A DNA stretch of 64,000 nucleotides from Flavitalea plasmicola (GTDB taxonomy: Bacteria; Bacteroidota; Bacteroidia; Chitinophagales; Chitinophagaceae), in NCBI RefSeq assembly GCF_030546645.1, contig NZ_JAUOTO010000010.1, positions 186,001-250,000 of the forward strand, written 5' to 3'. Position 1 is the first letter of the stretch; the number at the start of each line of letters is the position of its first letter. Shown here piece by piece: positions 46,706 to 55,679 of the stretch. The position numbers were made by a program, and so were the translations under genes. The notes under the pieces were generated by a model. The model was not told the DNA's origin. It made no database searches and saw only the letters and a program-made list of their open reading frames with translations.

Positions 46706-49231
46706 CTTCATCAGCTTGATCGTCTTCGTAAACCCTCCCTGCTCAACCTTCAGGAAGTAAACCCCCGGCTTGTAAGCGCTCGCGTCGATATCCACGACTC
46801 CATTGGGCTGAGGCACCATTCTCACCTGCAGCTGCCGTCCATCGGCGCTATACAATCCCAGGCGGGTCTGCTCCGCTCCGGCCAGTGACAGGTACAATCT
46901 GAATGTGTTCGAAGAGGGATTCGGAGATACTTCCGCCACATTCACGGGTTTGCCAATGGCGGTTCCCAGATTATTCGCCTGTCCGCTGATCAGCTGGTCG
47001 CTGTTGGCGGCGGAGACGGCTTCCTTGCCACAGACAGCCCTGCTGCCGTAAGCAAGGTCGATACGGGTAAACCCGAAGTTGTCTTCCCAGTCGATGACGG
47101 CGATGGCTGGCAGCGGCGTATTATGATAATAAGGAACGCCGGTGCTGAAGGTAGTGTCGCCGGGCTGTACGGTGAGGCTGCCATGCTGGTTGGAACCCAG
47201 CAATAGCCAGTCTATCTTCACTTCGAATGGATTGGGGTTGATGATCTCCCAGTTACGGGTATGCGCCGGATCGCTGGAGCACAATGGTTTCAGCTGCAGG
47301 TTCCTGACGAACAGGTTGGGGAATTTCACTTCGCCCACGGCTTTGTCCGCGACGATCAGCCCGGCGCCCGTCGCAAAATCAAATCCCTTGTCAAAACCAT
47401 CCGTATAAGGATCGTCCATATCCACCGCATGGGTACTTAATATCCCCTTGATCTGTGCCGGCTTCAACGTATGCAGCTTTTGCGCGTCGATCATCAGGGC
47501 CGCTACGCCGGCCGCATGTGGCGCGGCTGCCGAGGTTCCGAAGAAATTGGGCAGGCTGTCCTTGTCCTCGGAGATATCCCCGTTGCCGAACGGATCGAAG
47601 AAAGAGGTGTTGGCCCCGTCAGGCGCCACGATCTCCGGTTTGTGACGGACCAGCGGCGCAATGCGATTGCCGGATATATCATAATAGTTCGCCGTGCCGC
47701 CTACGGAAGAAAAGCCTTCCACGACGGGCGTATCCACCCCGTAGACAGGCGTCTCCAGGTAAAAGGCCGCTCCCGTGGCGATGGCTCCTTCGGCCTTTGC
47801 ATGGCCTACCAGGGCGGGGGAGAGGATCCCGGGAATAGGATTGGTGGTGAGGTAGAACAACGCGTCGTTGTAGAGCAGGTATTTCAGCCGGGTGGCGTCA
47901 GGTCCCGCATATTTTACTATCAGCAGGTAGAACGTGGGATTGTTGGTGGCGTTGAAATACCCGAACACTTCGATGGGGTCGCCGCTGAGCAGATTATTGG
48001 AGGCGCCAAAGGCCACGACTTGCAGGTTGTTGTTCAGCAGGTAGACGTCATAGTCAGATTCACATCCTACGCCACTGGCGGAGAAGGAAGACTGGTCCCA
48101 TTGAAAGGAAGAGATGATGCTTCCGCCGGGTGGGATATAGATGGGCTGGAAATATCGGGGAGTGGTCCCGGGAGCGCTGAAATTATGGGCAAAGCCGTTG
48201 CCGGCGCCCAGGGGCTCCACGTTAGTAGGTCTGTAAACGCTCTCGTAGGAGCGGATGCTGGAATTGCCCGCGGCGGAGAAATAGGTTACGCCCCGGTCTT
48301 TCACCTGGTCCACCGCCTGGGCGATGATCCCATCCTGGAAAAAAGGTTCGGCATAATAGATCACGTCGTCCGTAATGACATCGCAGCCTGCATCGGCCAG
48401 CTGTATGATGCCCTGGGCGAAATCGGCCTGTCCGAAGTTAGCGGTGTGGAAGGCCAGCTGTGAACCCGGAGCCACATCGTGCACGATCTCCGCCATGGCC
48501 CTTCCTTCATCCGTACCGTTGGAGTCCAGGTCTTCCAGGACCTGGACAGGTTTCTTATAGTTGAAGGGATTGCCGGGGCCCGGCAGCTCGCCATGCTTGA
48601 CGCCCACAGCGGCGCCGCCTAAGTTGTTATAGCTGTCGGAGAGGATACCGACCTTTACGCCGGAACCATCCACTTTATATTTTTTCCGGGCCAGCGCAGA
48701 GCGCTGCGCGGTATCGCCCTGGTCGCCTACAGGCGCCGCTACAGGCTTGGGAGCCATCATCGCACCATTCTGCACCGACAGATGCAAAGGCTTATAGGCC
48801 GGCTTGGCAAAACGGATGGACGCAGCCGATTCCAGCTGCGGCAGCGAGCGGATAGGCATCAGGCCAGAGATCACCCGCCCATACGAAGCTTTCACCTGGA
48901 AACCCATTTTCACCAGCTCGGCACGGGCAGCCTGCGGATCGCCTTTCACCGTCACGTCCACCACCACCTTATCCCCGATGATCTGGAGATAGGCGTTGAG
49001 GGCGTCATCGGGTTGCGTGGGCTTTTTCGTGGATTGGACCACTTTGACCCGCGCACCATTGTCATCGTATAGTTTTTTGAGGTCGGAGCTGAGCCGGGAA
49101 GACGTTTTGGGAGGAGCCTGCTCCGCCGAAGGACCGCCGGGAGCCGGATCGCCTTTAATCTGTGCATGAAGGGAGATGGAAGTAATGGAAATAAGGACTA
49201 AGGCCGCAAATTGCAGTAAATTTTTTTTCAT
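46700..49231 (-). CDS. T9SS-secreted subtilisin-like serine peptidase, noncanonical triad
   Basis: An 843-residue secreted protein: signal (ISLHAQ), N-terminal propeptide-like segment to about 185, S8-type catalytic domain to about 610, beta domains, and a T9SS type A C-terminal domain (VAEVSPNPSSNTFRLYLSL). The catalytic Ser is S567 in FFGTSAAAPHAAGV, the oxyanion Asn is N323 in SAAGNSS and the Asp is D199 in VGILSDSYN. The HGTHVAG motif that carries the catalytic His is absent; its place is taken by NGTDEGRAMAEIVHDVAPG (D241, E242, H251). The long insert at about 330-460 is beta-rich. Most likely it is a surface protease using a different base, possibly glutamate as in sedolisins, or an inactive relative. 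Confidence 0.82.
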   Translation of the reverse strand: MKKNLLQFAALVLISITSISLHAQIKGDPAPGGPSAEQAPPKTSSRLSSDLKKLYDDNGARVKVVQSTKKPTQPDDALNAYLQIIGDKVVVDVTVKGDPQAARAELVKMGFQVKASYGRVISGLMPIRSLPQLESAASIRFAKPAYKPLHLSVQNGAMMAPKPVAAPVGDQGDTAQRSALARKKYKVDGSGVKVGILSDSYNNLGGAAVGVKHGELPGPGNPFNYKKPVQVLEDLDSNGTDEGRAMAEIVHDVAPGSQLAFHTANFGQADFAQGIIQLADAGCDVITDDVIYYAEPFFQDGIIAQAVDQVKDRGVTYFSAAGNSSIRSYESVYRPTNVEPLGAGNGFAHNFSAPGTTPRYFQPIYIPPGGSIISSFQWDQSSFSASGVGCESDYDVYLLNNNLQVVAFGASNNLLSGDPIEVFGYFNATNNPTFYLLIVKYAGPDATRLKYLLYNDALFYLTTNPIPGILSPALVGHAKAEGAIATGAAFYLETPVYGVDTPVVEGFSSVGGTANYYDISGNRIAPLVRHKPEIVAPDGANTSFFDPFGNGDISEDKDSLPNFFGTSAAAPHAAGVAALMIDAQKLHTLKPAQIKGILSTHAVDMDDPYTDGFDKGFDFATGAGLIVADKAVGEVKFPNLFVRNLQLKPLCSSDPAHTRNWEIINPNPFEVKIDWLLLGSNQHGSLTVQPGDTTFSTGVPYYHNTPLPAIAVIDWEDNFGFTRIDLAYGSRAVCGKEAVSAANSDQLISGQANNLGTAIGKPVNVAEVSPNPSSNTFRLYLSLAGAEQTRLGLYSADGRQLQVRMVPQPNGVVDIDASAYKPGVYFLKVEQGGFTKTIKLMKK

Positions 49232-49285
49232 CTTGCAGTGGGTTTAATGATTAACAGTCACCGCAAAAAGGTACGTCATTTTCAA

Positions 49286-51286
49286 CTAAGGGAATTGGGG
49301 AATTTGTCCACCATCAAGGGCTTTTGCGTATTCCAGGTATTGTGGTTCCCTGTATGCGCGGCTCGCCTGCATCAGCAATGTGGCGAAGTCTTTACTGTTG
49401 TAAGGCGTGATCTCCTGGTACTCCCATTTCTTCTCTCCCATGGCATAAGGCCGCAGCCAGTCCAGCGATGTCCGGATGCCCGCGCCCGACTTATTGCGAT
49501 ATTGCCACAGGTCGACACCCACCTGGGACCCTATTTTCGCCAGGTGGAAAAATGCCTGTAAGTTATAGGCGCTGTAATGCAGGGCGTTCGTCCTGGCCAG
49601 CTCCAGCGGCATCCTGCCGTCCGACTCGATCTGGCTTTCTATGCGGGCTTTACCTTCTTCCGCCAGCTCCCTGGCTTTCTCCTTGTTCCCTGTGAAGAGC
49701 GCATAGTCCGCGGCTTGTGCGCGGTACCAGACGCCATGGTTGTTCTTTGCATTGTGCTCGTCCTGTCCTTTCTGACTGGTGAGCATCCATTGCAGGTATT
49801 GCGCATACCATCCGCGAAGACCTTCGGCATCCGCAGCTGTCCACGAAGGGGCGCCTTCCAGCAGTCCTGCCGCATCGGCGATCCCCATGAGTGCGATCGT
49901 CTCGATGATACCGATGCCCCTTCCATCGTTGAGGCCGGGAATAGCCTGGCCATATTCCAGGTTCGGGTTCATACGGCTGCTGTCTTCCAGGAACCACCTG
50001 CGCAGCAGAACGGCCGCTTTGGCGGCATATTTTTCCTCGCCCGTCAGATACCATGTGAGGGCCAGTGACCTGGAAGCGCTTTCCAGCTGACCGATGTAGG
50101 TCCTGTCTGTGATCTTATAGATCTCCGGGTTGCGCTGCCCATCCAGGCTTTTATAAGGCAGGCCGTTCGGCTTGCTGCTGTCATACCAGTAATACGGCGC
50201 CTGGCTCATGTAATCATGCTTGTTGCCACTGGTGGGGGTGCGCTGTTTGGACATGACGGACACCGGCTGCATGTCGAGGAACTTATCGGCCTGCTGCCGC
50301 AGGTTCCGGGCATACTGCAAGGCGGTGGGATCATTCGCCGCTAATTTTTCTCTTAGCTCGCTCAGCCAGGGAGCATCCATCAGCAGCACATTGGGCAACG
50401 CCGTTGTTCTGGCGCTTCCGGTGGCGCTGCCCGTGAACTTCAGCCGGTAGGCCGTCACCGTCTTTGCATTGAAGCCAGGGACGTATAAGATCTTCGCAGC
50501 CCTGTCATAATGGATATCGGCCGTATTCTTTTTGGCCAGATGCGTATCCAGCAGGAGGTCCTTCACCCCGTCCGCGTGAACATAATAAACAAAACCTACC
50601 CATTCCGAGACGATGAGGTCCCCATGTCCGGCTTCTTCCACCCCGTCGCCGCCATTGGGAAGGGTAGTAATGGTGCGTAATGGGCCGCCAGATGCGCTGG
50701 CGATCTGCACCGCCTTGTTCGCCAGGATATACAGACTGTCGCCACTGGCCATCAGCCCATTGACGCCATTGAGGTTTTCCATATATAATTTCGGGACATC
50801 TTTTTCCATCTTGTAGACCTTGCCGGTCTTTGAGTCCGACACATACACCGTGCCTTTCCTGTCCACCGTAATATCGTTCAGCGCCTTTGCTCCTTCGATG
50901 GCGATCTTTTTTTCTATCCTGCCCCGCCGGATGTCGATGACCACCACTTCGGTGATATCGGCGACATAGAGCCTGTTGCCCCGGCGGCCCAGCCCCTTGG
51001 GCGCATTCAGTCCCGTGATCCAGGAAGGATCATAGCCGTGCCCGTCCACGCCGAGCTTGCCCACGCCTCCCTTACCATCCGCATCCCATCCGCCTCCATC
51101 GATCAGGGAGACATACAGGGTCTTACCTGTGGCATCGGGTAATACGGACTCGGGGATGGCGACGACGGTATCCGTCTCCCAGATCTTTTCCAGGACAGGC
51201 GTCTGCGCCATTGATACGGAAGTCAGGCATACATTCGATAAGGTGACCAGGAATAAGCCCGATACTGCGGCCGATGTTTTGTTCAT
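49286..51286 (-). CDS. SMP-30-like beta-propeller fused to an alginate-lyase-fold domain
   Basis: A 666-residue secreted fusion. After the signal (SVSMAQ) residues about 30-290 form a six-bladed propeller of the SMP-30/NHL type (LNDITVDRKGTVYVSDSKTG, NGVNGLMASGDSLYILA). Residues about 300-666 are an alginate-lyase-superfamily toroid with YYWYDS, GRGIGIIET, the Asn-His pair in NNHGVW (N515-H517) and the catalytic-type Tyr in HYSAYNL (Y571). The lyase half is related in motif to that in the GH31 fusion. The propeller may bind or oxidise the product. It lies 54 bases upstream of the peptidase gene and 48 bases downstream of AraC, all on one strand, and they probably share a transcript. Confidence 0.87.
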   Translation of the reverse strand: MNKTSAAVSGLFLVTLSNVCLTSVSMAQTPVLEKIWETDTVVAIPESVLPDATGKTLYVSLIDGGGWDADGKGGVGKLGVDGHGYDPSWITGLNAPKGLGRRGNRLYVADITEVVVIDIRRGRIEKKIAIEGAKALNDITVDRKGTVYVSDSKTGKVYKMEKDVPKLYMENLNGVNGLMASGDSLYILANKAVQIASASGGPLRTITTLPNGGDGVEEAGHGDLIVSEWVGFVYYVHADGVKDLLLDTHLAKKNTADIHYDRAAKILYVPGFNAKTVTAYRLKFTGSATGSARTTALPNVLLMDAPWLSELREKLAANDPTALQYARNLRQQADKFLDMQPVSVMSKQRTPTSGNKHDYMSQAPYYWYDSSKPNGLPYKSLDGQRNPEIYKITDRTYIGQLESASRSLALTWYLTGEEKYAAKAAVLLRRWFLEDSSRMNPNLEYGQAIPGLNDGRGIGIIETIALMGIADAAGLLEGAPSWTAADAEGLRGWYAQYLQWMLTSQKGQDEHNAKNNHGVWYRAQAADYALFTGNKEKARELAEEGKARIESQIESDGRMPLELARTNALHYSAYNLQAFFHLAKIGSQVGVDLWQYRNKSGAGIRTSLDWLRPYAMGEKKWEYQEITPYNSKDFATLLMQASRAYREPQYLEYAKALDGGQIPQFP

Positions 51287-51334
51287 TGTGCAATTTTCAA
51301 TATAAAATTAAGGGGCGCCGGCGTTCATAACCCT

Positions 51335-52252
51335 TCAGGCCCTGTATTTCCCCCTTCTTCTCAGGATGGTTTCCTTCACCGTGCAAGCGGTGGTAAATTC
51401 GCGCTGATAGCCCAGGGGGCTCTTGCCGGTGATCAGTTTGAAATATTTATAGAAGCTGGTAAAGTTGTTAAATCCGCTCTCATAGCACAGCTGCTTGATG
51501 CTAAGATTGTTTTCGATCAGCAGCTTGCAGGCATGGCCCACCCTGATCTCGATGAGGAAGCGGGAATAGGTCTTCCGGGTCCTGGATTTGAAAAAGCGGC
51601 AGAAGGAATTCGGGCTGATATTGGCCACCCCGGCGATCTCATCCAATTGGATGGGACGCTTGAAATGCTTCAGGCTGTATTCGTAGATCGTGTTGATCCG
51701 CTCGTACTCGGCCTCCTGGAAATTATGCCGGAACCCAATGGAAGAAAGCGACCGGGTCTCCTCCGACGCGGCAATAATATGCAGGGCTTCCATCAGCATC
51801 AGCAGCCGGTGCATCCCGTCCGCCTCCAGGATCCTCTCCAGCAGGTCTGCAACTTTTCTCCGGGCTTCCCCTTCCACCTGCAATCCCCTTTTGGCCTTGT
51901 CCAGCATGTTTCTCAGGTGGACGGTCTCCGGGAGGTGCAGGAAAGATTCCCCGCAGAAATTCTCGGAGAAGTGTGCGACGCGCACGTCGGCGGTCACATC
52001 CGTATACTCTTCGAAATAGGCGTCGTCAAATCGCCAGTAATGCGGCAGGTTGGAACCCACCAGGACGACGTCCCCGGTCTTGAATCGCTTCATGCTGTCA
52101 CCTACGAACTGTGTGCCTTGCCCTCTCTTGAAATGTATCAATTCCACCTCTGAATGAAAATGCCAGCGATTGTTGACATAGGGAACAAGATCCCGCCTTA
52201 CGCTGAAAGAGTGTCCGGGTTCCCTGGAAACCTTAAGCAGTTGAGGTCTCAT
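51335..52252 (-). CDS. AraC-family transcriptional regulator
   Basis: A 305-residue regulator starting at the ATG at 52252 (MRPQLLKVSREPGHSF). The N-terminal half (to about 180) is a cupin-type sensor with WHFHSEVELIHFKRGQGTQF, which would bind a sugar. The C-terminal half has two helix-turn-helix motifs: IQLDEIAGVANISPNSFCRF and LSIKQLCYESGFNNFTSFYK. It lies upstream of the propeller-lyase gene on the same strand and divergent from the LacI gene. It is a plausible local activator of the polysaccharide locus. Confidence 0.92.
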   Translation of the reverse strand: MRPQLLKVSREPGHSFSVRRDLVPYVNNRWHFHSEVELIHFKRGQGTQFVGDSMKRFKTGDVVLVGSNLPHYWRFDDAYFEEYTDVTADVRVAHFSENFCGESFLHLPETVHLRNMLDKAKRGLQVEGEARRKVADLLERILEADGMHRLLMLMEALHIIAASEETRSLSSIGFRHNFQEAEYERINTIYEYSLKHFKRPIQLDEIAGVANISPNSFCRFFKSRTRKTYSRFLIEIRVGHACKLLIENNLSIKQLCYESGFNNFTSFYKYFKLITGKSPLGYQREFTTACTVKETILRRRGKYRA

Positions 52253-52393
52253 GTTGTTAGGTTTAAATTTCGGGCTGTTGGCGCAAGCCACTTCGGATAG
52301 GCATAATGGCAAGCTCAATGTACCCGCGTTTACTAAAACTGGTGTCAAATTGGGCAAAATTGTAATCATATCAGCTACTGCAATACTGATTTA

Positions 52394-52438
52394 TTTACGG
52401 AAACGGTTGCATGGGCCCGACTACAACGTTTTCGTAAA
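52394..52438. promoter_or_regulatory. Inverted-repeat operator before the LacI gene
   Basis: Left arm tttacggaaacggttg (52394-52409) and right arm caacgttttcgtaaa (52424-52438) are imperfect inverted copies of one another, separated by 14 bases. They resemble LacI-family half-sites (AACGTTT core). A third related half-site, agtttccgtaa, occurs near 52459. The site lies 55 bases before the LacI start and in the AraC upstream region, so it may control both. Confidence 0.6.
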
Positions 52439-52493
52439 AAGATCGGAGGGGAGCATAAAGTTTCCGTAATTTCCTGTTAACATTTTGCCTGCC

Positions 52494-53504
52494 ATGAATA
52501 CGGTCAATCTCAAGCAATTAGCAAAGGAGTTGAATGTCTCGGTCTCCACCGTTTCCCGTGCTTTGCGGGACAGCTGGGAGATCAGTACGCCGACCAAACA
52601 AAGGGTTTTCGAGCTGGCCAAAAAGATGAATTTCCAACCCAATCCCTACGCCAGCAGCCTCCGCAAACATCGCAGCCGCACCATCGCGGTAGTCATCCCG
52701 GAAGTAGCCAACAATTTCTTCGCGCTTGCCATCAAAGGCATCGAGACCATCGCAAGGGAGAAGGGCTATCATGTCCTCATCTATCTTACCAATGAAGATG
52801 CCGGCGAAGAAATGTCCGTGGCCACCAGCCTGCAGAGCGGCCGGGTAGATGGCGTCATCCTTTCCCTTTCCGGGCATACGACGGACATCCGTCACCTGGT
52901 GGAGCTGCAGCAGCGGAATATTCCCCTGGTGTTCTTCGATCGTGTCTGCGACAGCATCGGGGCGCCCAGGGTCGTTACGAATGATTATGAGAGTGGCTTT
53001 GTAGCCACGGAGCACCTGATCAGGGCAGGCTGCCGTCGCATCGCCCATCTTGCGATCTCCATGGAGCTTTCTATCTCTCACAAACGGATGAAAGGCTATA
53101 CGGATGGGCTGCGGCGTTATGATCAGCCTTTCGATGATGGCATGGTCGTACACTGTGAAGACAGCGATGAAGAGAACTATAAGAAGATAAGGGCACTCCT
53201 GTCCTCGCCCGACAGGCCGGACGGGATCTTTGCCTCCGTGGAAAAGCTGGCCGTTCAGGTATACCACGTATGTCGCGAGCTGGGGTTGGATATTCCCAGG
53301 GATGTAAAGGTTATCGGATTTTCTAACCTGGTGACAGCCTCGTTATTGAATCCCGCATTGACGACCATCTCCCAGCCTGCTTATGACATGGGCAAAGAGG
53401 CGGCGACCATCTTATTCAGGCGCCTGGAGAAAAAATATATCCTTCCGCCGGAGGACAGCGTGATCCTGCCGGCAAAGCTGGAAGTCCGCAGCTCCACTAT
53501 TTGA
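52494..53504 (+). CDS. LacI-family transcriptional regulator
   Basis: A 336-residue repressor. The ATG at 52494 (MNTVNLKQLAKELNVSVST) is preferred over an in-frame TTG three codons earlier. The N-terminal LacI helix-turn-helix is VSVSTVSRALRDSWEIST. The linker carries NPYASSLRKHRSRTIAV, and the periplasmic-binding-like domain carries NNFFALAIKGIETIAREKGY and VRVVTND-type ligand loops (PRVVTNDYESGFVATEHLI). It would bind a sugar and control the locus; the palindromes just upstream are a likely autoregulatory site. The last codons are part of a 23-bp tandem array. Confidence 0.93.
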   Translation: MNTVNLKQLAKELNVSVSTVSRALRDSWEISTPTKQRVFELAKKMNFQPNPYASSLRKHRSRTIAVVIPEVANNFFALAIKGIETIAREKGYHVLIYLTNEDAGEEMSVATSLQSGRVDGVILSLSGHTTDIRHLVELQQRNIPLVFFDRVCDSIGAPRVVTNDYESGFVATEHLIRAGCRRIAHLAISMELSISHKRMKGYTDGLRRYDQPFDDGMVVHCEDSDEENYKKIRALLSSPDRPDGIFASVEKLAVQVYHVCRELGLDIPRDVKVIGFSNLVTASLLNPALTTISQPAYDMGKEAATILFRRLEKKYILPPEDSVILPAKLEVRSSTI

Positions 53505-53645
53505 GAATCCCCAGCTCGGCTTTTTGAGCATCCACAGCTCCGCTGTTTGAGAATCCCCAGCTCCGCTATTTGAGAATCCACAGCTCCGCTGTTTGAGAAT
53601 CGGCAGGTCCACTATTTGAGAATCCGCAGCTCCGCTGTTTGAGAA
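53478..53645. repeat. 23-bp tandem array starting inside the LacI 3' end
   Basis: Units start at 53501, 53524, 53547, 53570, 53593, 53616 and 53639 (partial), with a diverged coding unit at 53478. The unit is about ttgagaatccncagctccgct. The first copies contain the LacI stop codon and the array stops 3 bases before the stop of the convergent LLM gene. There are no spacers, so it is not a CRISPR array. Confidence 0.95.
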
Positions 53646-53648
53646 GAT

Positions 53649-54698
53649 CTACAGGCTGTTGCGCTGGTGAACTGGCTCCTGCACCCGGGATTTCAACCCA
53701 AAGGCGGCTGCCAGCAGCTCATAGGATCGGAACCTGTCCGCCGCATGCCCGGTGAAGGTGCTGATCACGATTTCATCCACTTCAAATTCTTCCGCCAGCA
53801 GCTGGAGGCGCCTTTTGATCAATTCGGGCGTGCCTACGGCCATGCGCTGCCGGTTGAATAACACCCGTTGCCATTCCTCCGGTGTATAGTGATGGCTTTT
53901 GGCCAGCTCGTAGGTAGGGATCTCGTCAAACCGGCCCCGCTCGAAATTGTACAACCGGTAGTCCATCACTGCCTGTACTTCCTCTAATTTCTGTGGGTCA
54001 TCGGAGCAGAAAGCAAAGATCCCCAGGTTGGCCCGGGGGGATGACAGCTGTTCGGAAGGACGGAACTTCTCCTTATAAGCCCGGATGGCGGCGGCGCCAC
54101 CGATGGGGTTGATGAACTGGGCATAGGAGAGGGCCATGCCGAAATGAGCCGCCAGGTAGGCGCTTTCGCCGCTGGAGGTGAGCATCCAGAGCTCGGGCCG
54201 GGTATCGATATGCGGGATGGCCCGCACTTTCCCACCCATGGTGCCTGGGGTGCTGGACTCGGAAAGGAAGGCGTCTAAGTCCTTGATCTGCCGGATGTAA
54301 TCCTGCGGATCGAACGTATTGGAAGGGTTCAGCAATTGCGCGGTGATACGGTCGCCACCCGGCGCACGGCCCAGCCCCAGGTCTATGCGACCGGGATACA
54401 AGGCTTCCAGCAGCCGGAAATTCTCCGCCACTTTCAGGGTGCTGTGGTTGGGTAGCATGATGCCGCCGGATCCCAGCCGGATATGTTTTGTCTCCGCCGC
54501 CAGGCGGGCAATGAGGATCTCGGGGGAGGCGCCTGCCAGGGTGACGGTGTTATGATGCTCGGAAAGCCAATAGCGGTGATATCCCAGTTTGTCGGCCAGC
54601 CGGGCCAGCTGGATCGTCTCCTGCAGGGCGGCAGGCGCGCCGCTGCCACTCCGGATGGGGGTCTGGTCCAGGACGCTGAGTGTAAATTTCTTTTGCAT
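53649..54698 (-). CDS. LLM-class flavin-dependent monooxygenase
   Basis: A 349-residue luciferase-like oxidoreductase using reduced FMN. I start at the ATG at 54698 (MQKKFTLSVLDQTPIRSG), which matches the family. Diagnostic segments are YHRYWLSEHHNTVTLAGASP, IRLGSGGIMLPNHSTLKVAE, YPGRIDLGLGRAPGGD and ELWMLTSSGESAYLAA. Length is usual. Its substrate is unknown and its position gives no clear link to polysaccharide use. It is convergent with LacI, separated only by the 23-bp array. Confidence 0.9.
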   Translation of the reverse strand: MQKKFTLSVLDQTPIRSGSGAPAALQETIQLARLADKLGYHRYWLSEHHNTVTLAGASPEILIARLAAETKHIRLGSGGIMLPNHSTLKVAENFRLLEALYPGRIDLGLGRAPGGDRITAQLLNPSNTFDPQDYIRQIKDLDAFLSESSTPGTMGGKVRAIPHIDTRPELWMLTSSGESAYLAAHFGMALSYAQFINPIGGAAAIRAYKEKFRPSEQLSSPRANLGIFAFCSDDPQKLEEVQAVMDYRLYNFERGRFDEIPTYELAKSHHYTPEEWQRVLFNRQRMAVGTPELIKRRLQLLAEEFEVDEIVISTFTGHAADRFRSYELLAAAFGLKSRVQEPVHQRNSL

Positions 54699-54821
54699 GG
54701 TATACGGAATAACATCCTGCAGGAGGAAAGGTTGACTGCGGGCATGAATGGCATTTTTAGGCTGAACGTCCGATAATTCGTATATTTCTAGCATACGCTC
54801 ACTACTACACAACCAACACTT

Positions 54822-55565
54822 ATGAAGCACGCAGCACTATTATCCATTTCATTATTCCTTTTTATTCTCTTCACCTATGCGCAGGCTCCTAATTCCAATG
54901 CAAGGATGCTGGGGCCAGTTAATGGCGCTGTCATGCCTGTGCGCCTGGAGGACATGGACAAAGAATGGAAGATACGGCCAATATCCACCGGCGGCTCCCT
55001 GGAGCCCGACAGCGGTTCTTCCGGCAGCGTTTTTTACAACAATGATTGGGAAGACGGATATATAAAACTTACGGATAAGAGGGAAGCCAGGAATTTATCT
55101 TTACGATTCAATGCATATACCAATGAGATATATATGAAGCGGGACTCCAATATAGTGGTGTTGGACGGCAATGTTATTCCCATTGCAGAATTTGGCCTTA
55201 GGGATGCTTCCGGCATCAAGGTCTTTCGGCGGGGATTTCCTGCAGTAGGCAAGTATACGGCATCTACTTTTTATGAGGTGCTGGCATCCGGAAAGTTTAC
55301 CCTGTTGCGCATGCATGCAAAAAGGATCGTGGAAAAAAGCGACATCAACCATGTACCTGTACAGGAAATGACGGATGCGGAATTCTGGTATGTTTTTGAC
55401 GCCGCCGCCAATACTACGACAGAGATCAAACACAATAAGAATGCACTTATAGAGGCGCTCCCCGGTGAGGCCGACGCCATCCGCACCATCATCCGGGATA
55501 AAAAGCTGCGGATGAAAGGAGATCAGGACTGGGTTATCCTGTTTGATGGGCTAAACAACTATTAA
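54822..55565 (+). CDS. Secreted protein of unknown function
   Basis: A 247-residue protein with a good signal peptide (LLSISLFLFILFTYAQ). It looks beta-rich, with segments IKLTDKREARNLSLRFNAYT and EFWYVFDAAANTTTEI. I do not recognise the family. It has no close neighbour on its strand and is divergent from the LLM gene. The length and codon use fit a real gene. Confidence 0.6.
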   Translation: MKHAALLSISLFLFILFTYAQAPNSNARMLGPVNGAVMPVRLEDMDKEWKIRPISTGGSLEPDSGSSGSVFYNNDWEDGYIKLTDKREARNLSLRFNAYTNEIYMKRDSNIVVLDGNVIPIAEFGLRDASGIKVFRRGFPAVGKYTASTFYEVLASGKFTLLRMHAKRIVEKSDINHVPVQEMTDAEFWYVFDAAANTTTEIKHNKNALIEALPGEADAIRTIIRDKKLRMKGDQDWVILFDGLNNY

Positions 55566-55646
55566 AAGACTGAACAAGAGGCGCTAAGCCATCCCGCCCT
55601 CCTTTTTCTAAAAGAAAAACTTGGAGCATAGGATCTTCTGGTTTAT

Positions 55647-55672
55647 TTTTGATATCAAAATGATATCAAAAT
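55647..55672. promoter_or_regulatory. Double GATATC palindrome upstream of the SPFH gene
   Basis: The first site is a perfect 14-base palindrome, TTTTGATATCAAAA at 55647-55660. The second, TGATATCAAAAT, follows at 55661-55672. The two GATATC centres are 11 bases apart, one helical turn, which suits cooperative binding by a dimeric regulator such as the ribbon-helix-helix protein encoded just downstream. It lies 8-33 bases before the ATG. Confidence 0.6.
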
Positions 55673-55679
55673 AGTATAT

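Noticed and set aside
53478..53645. 23-bp array as a CRISPR
   Set aside because: Units are contiguous with no spacers, diverged, and start inside a coding gene; no cas genes are near.
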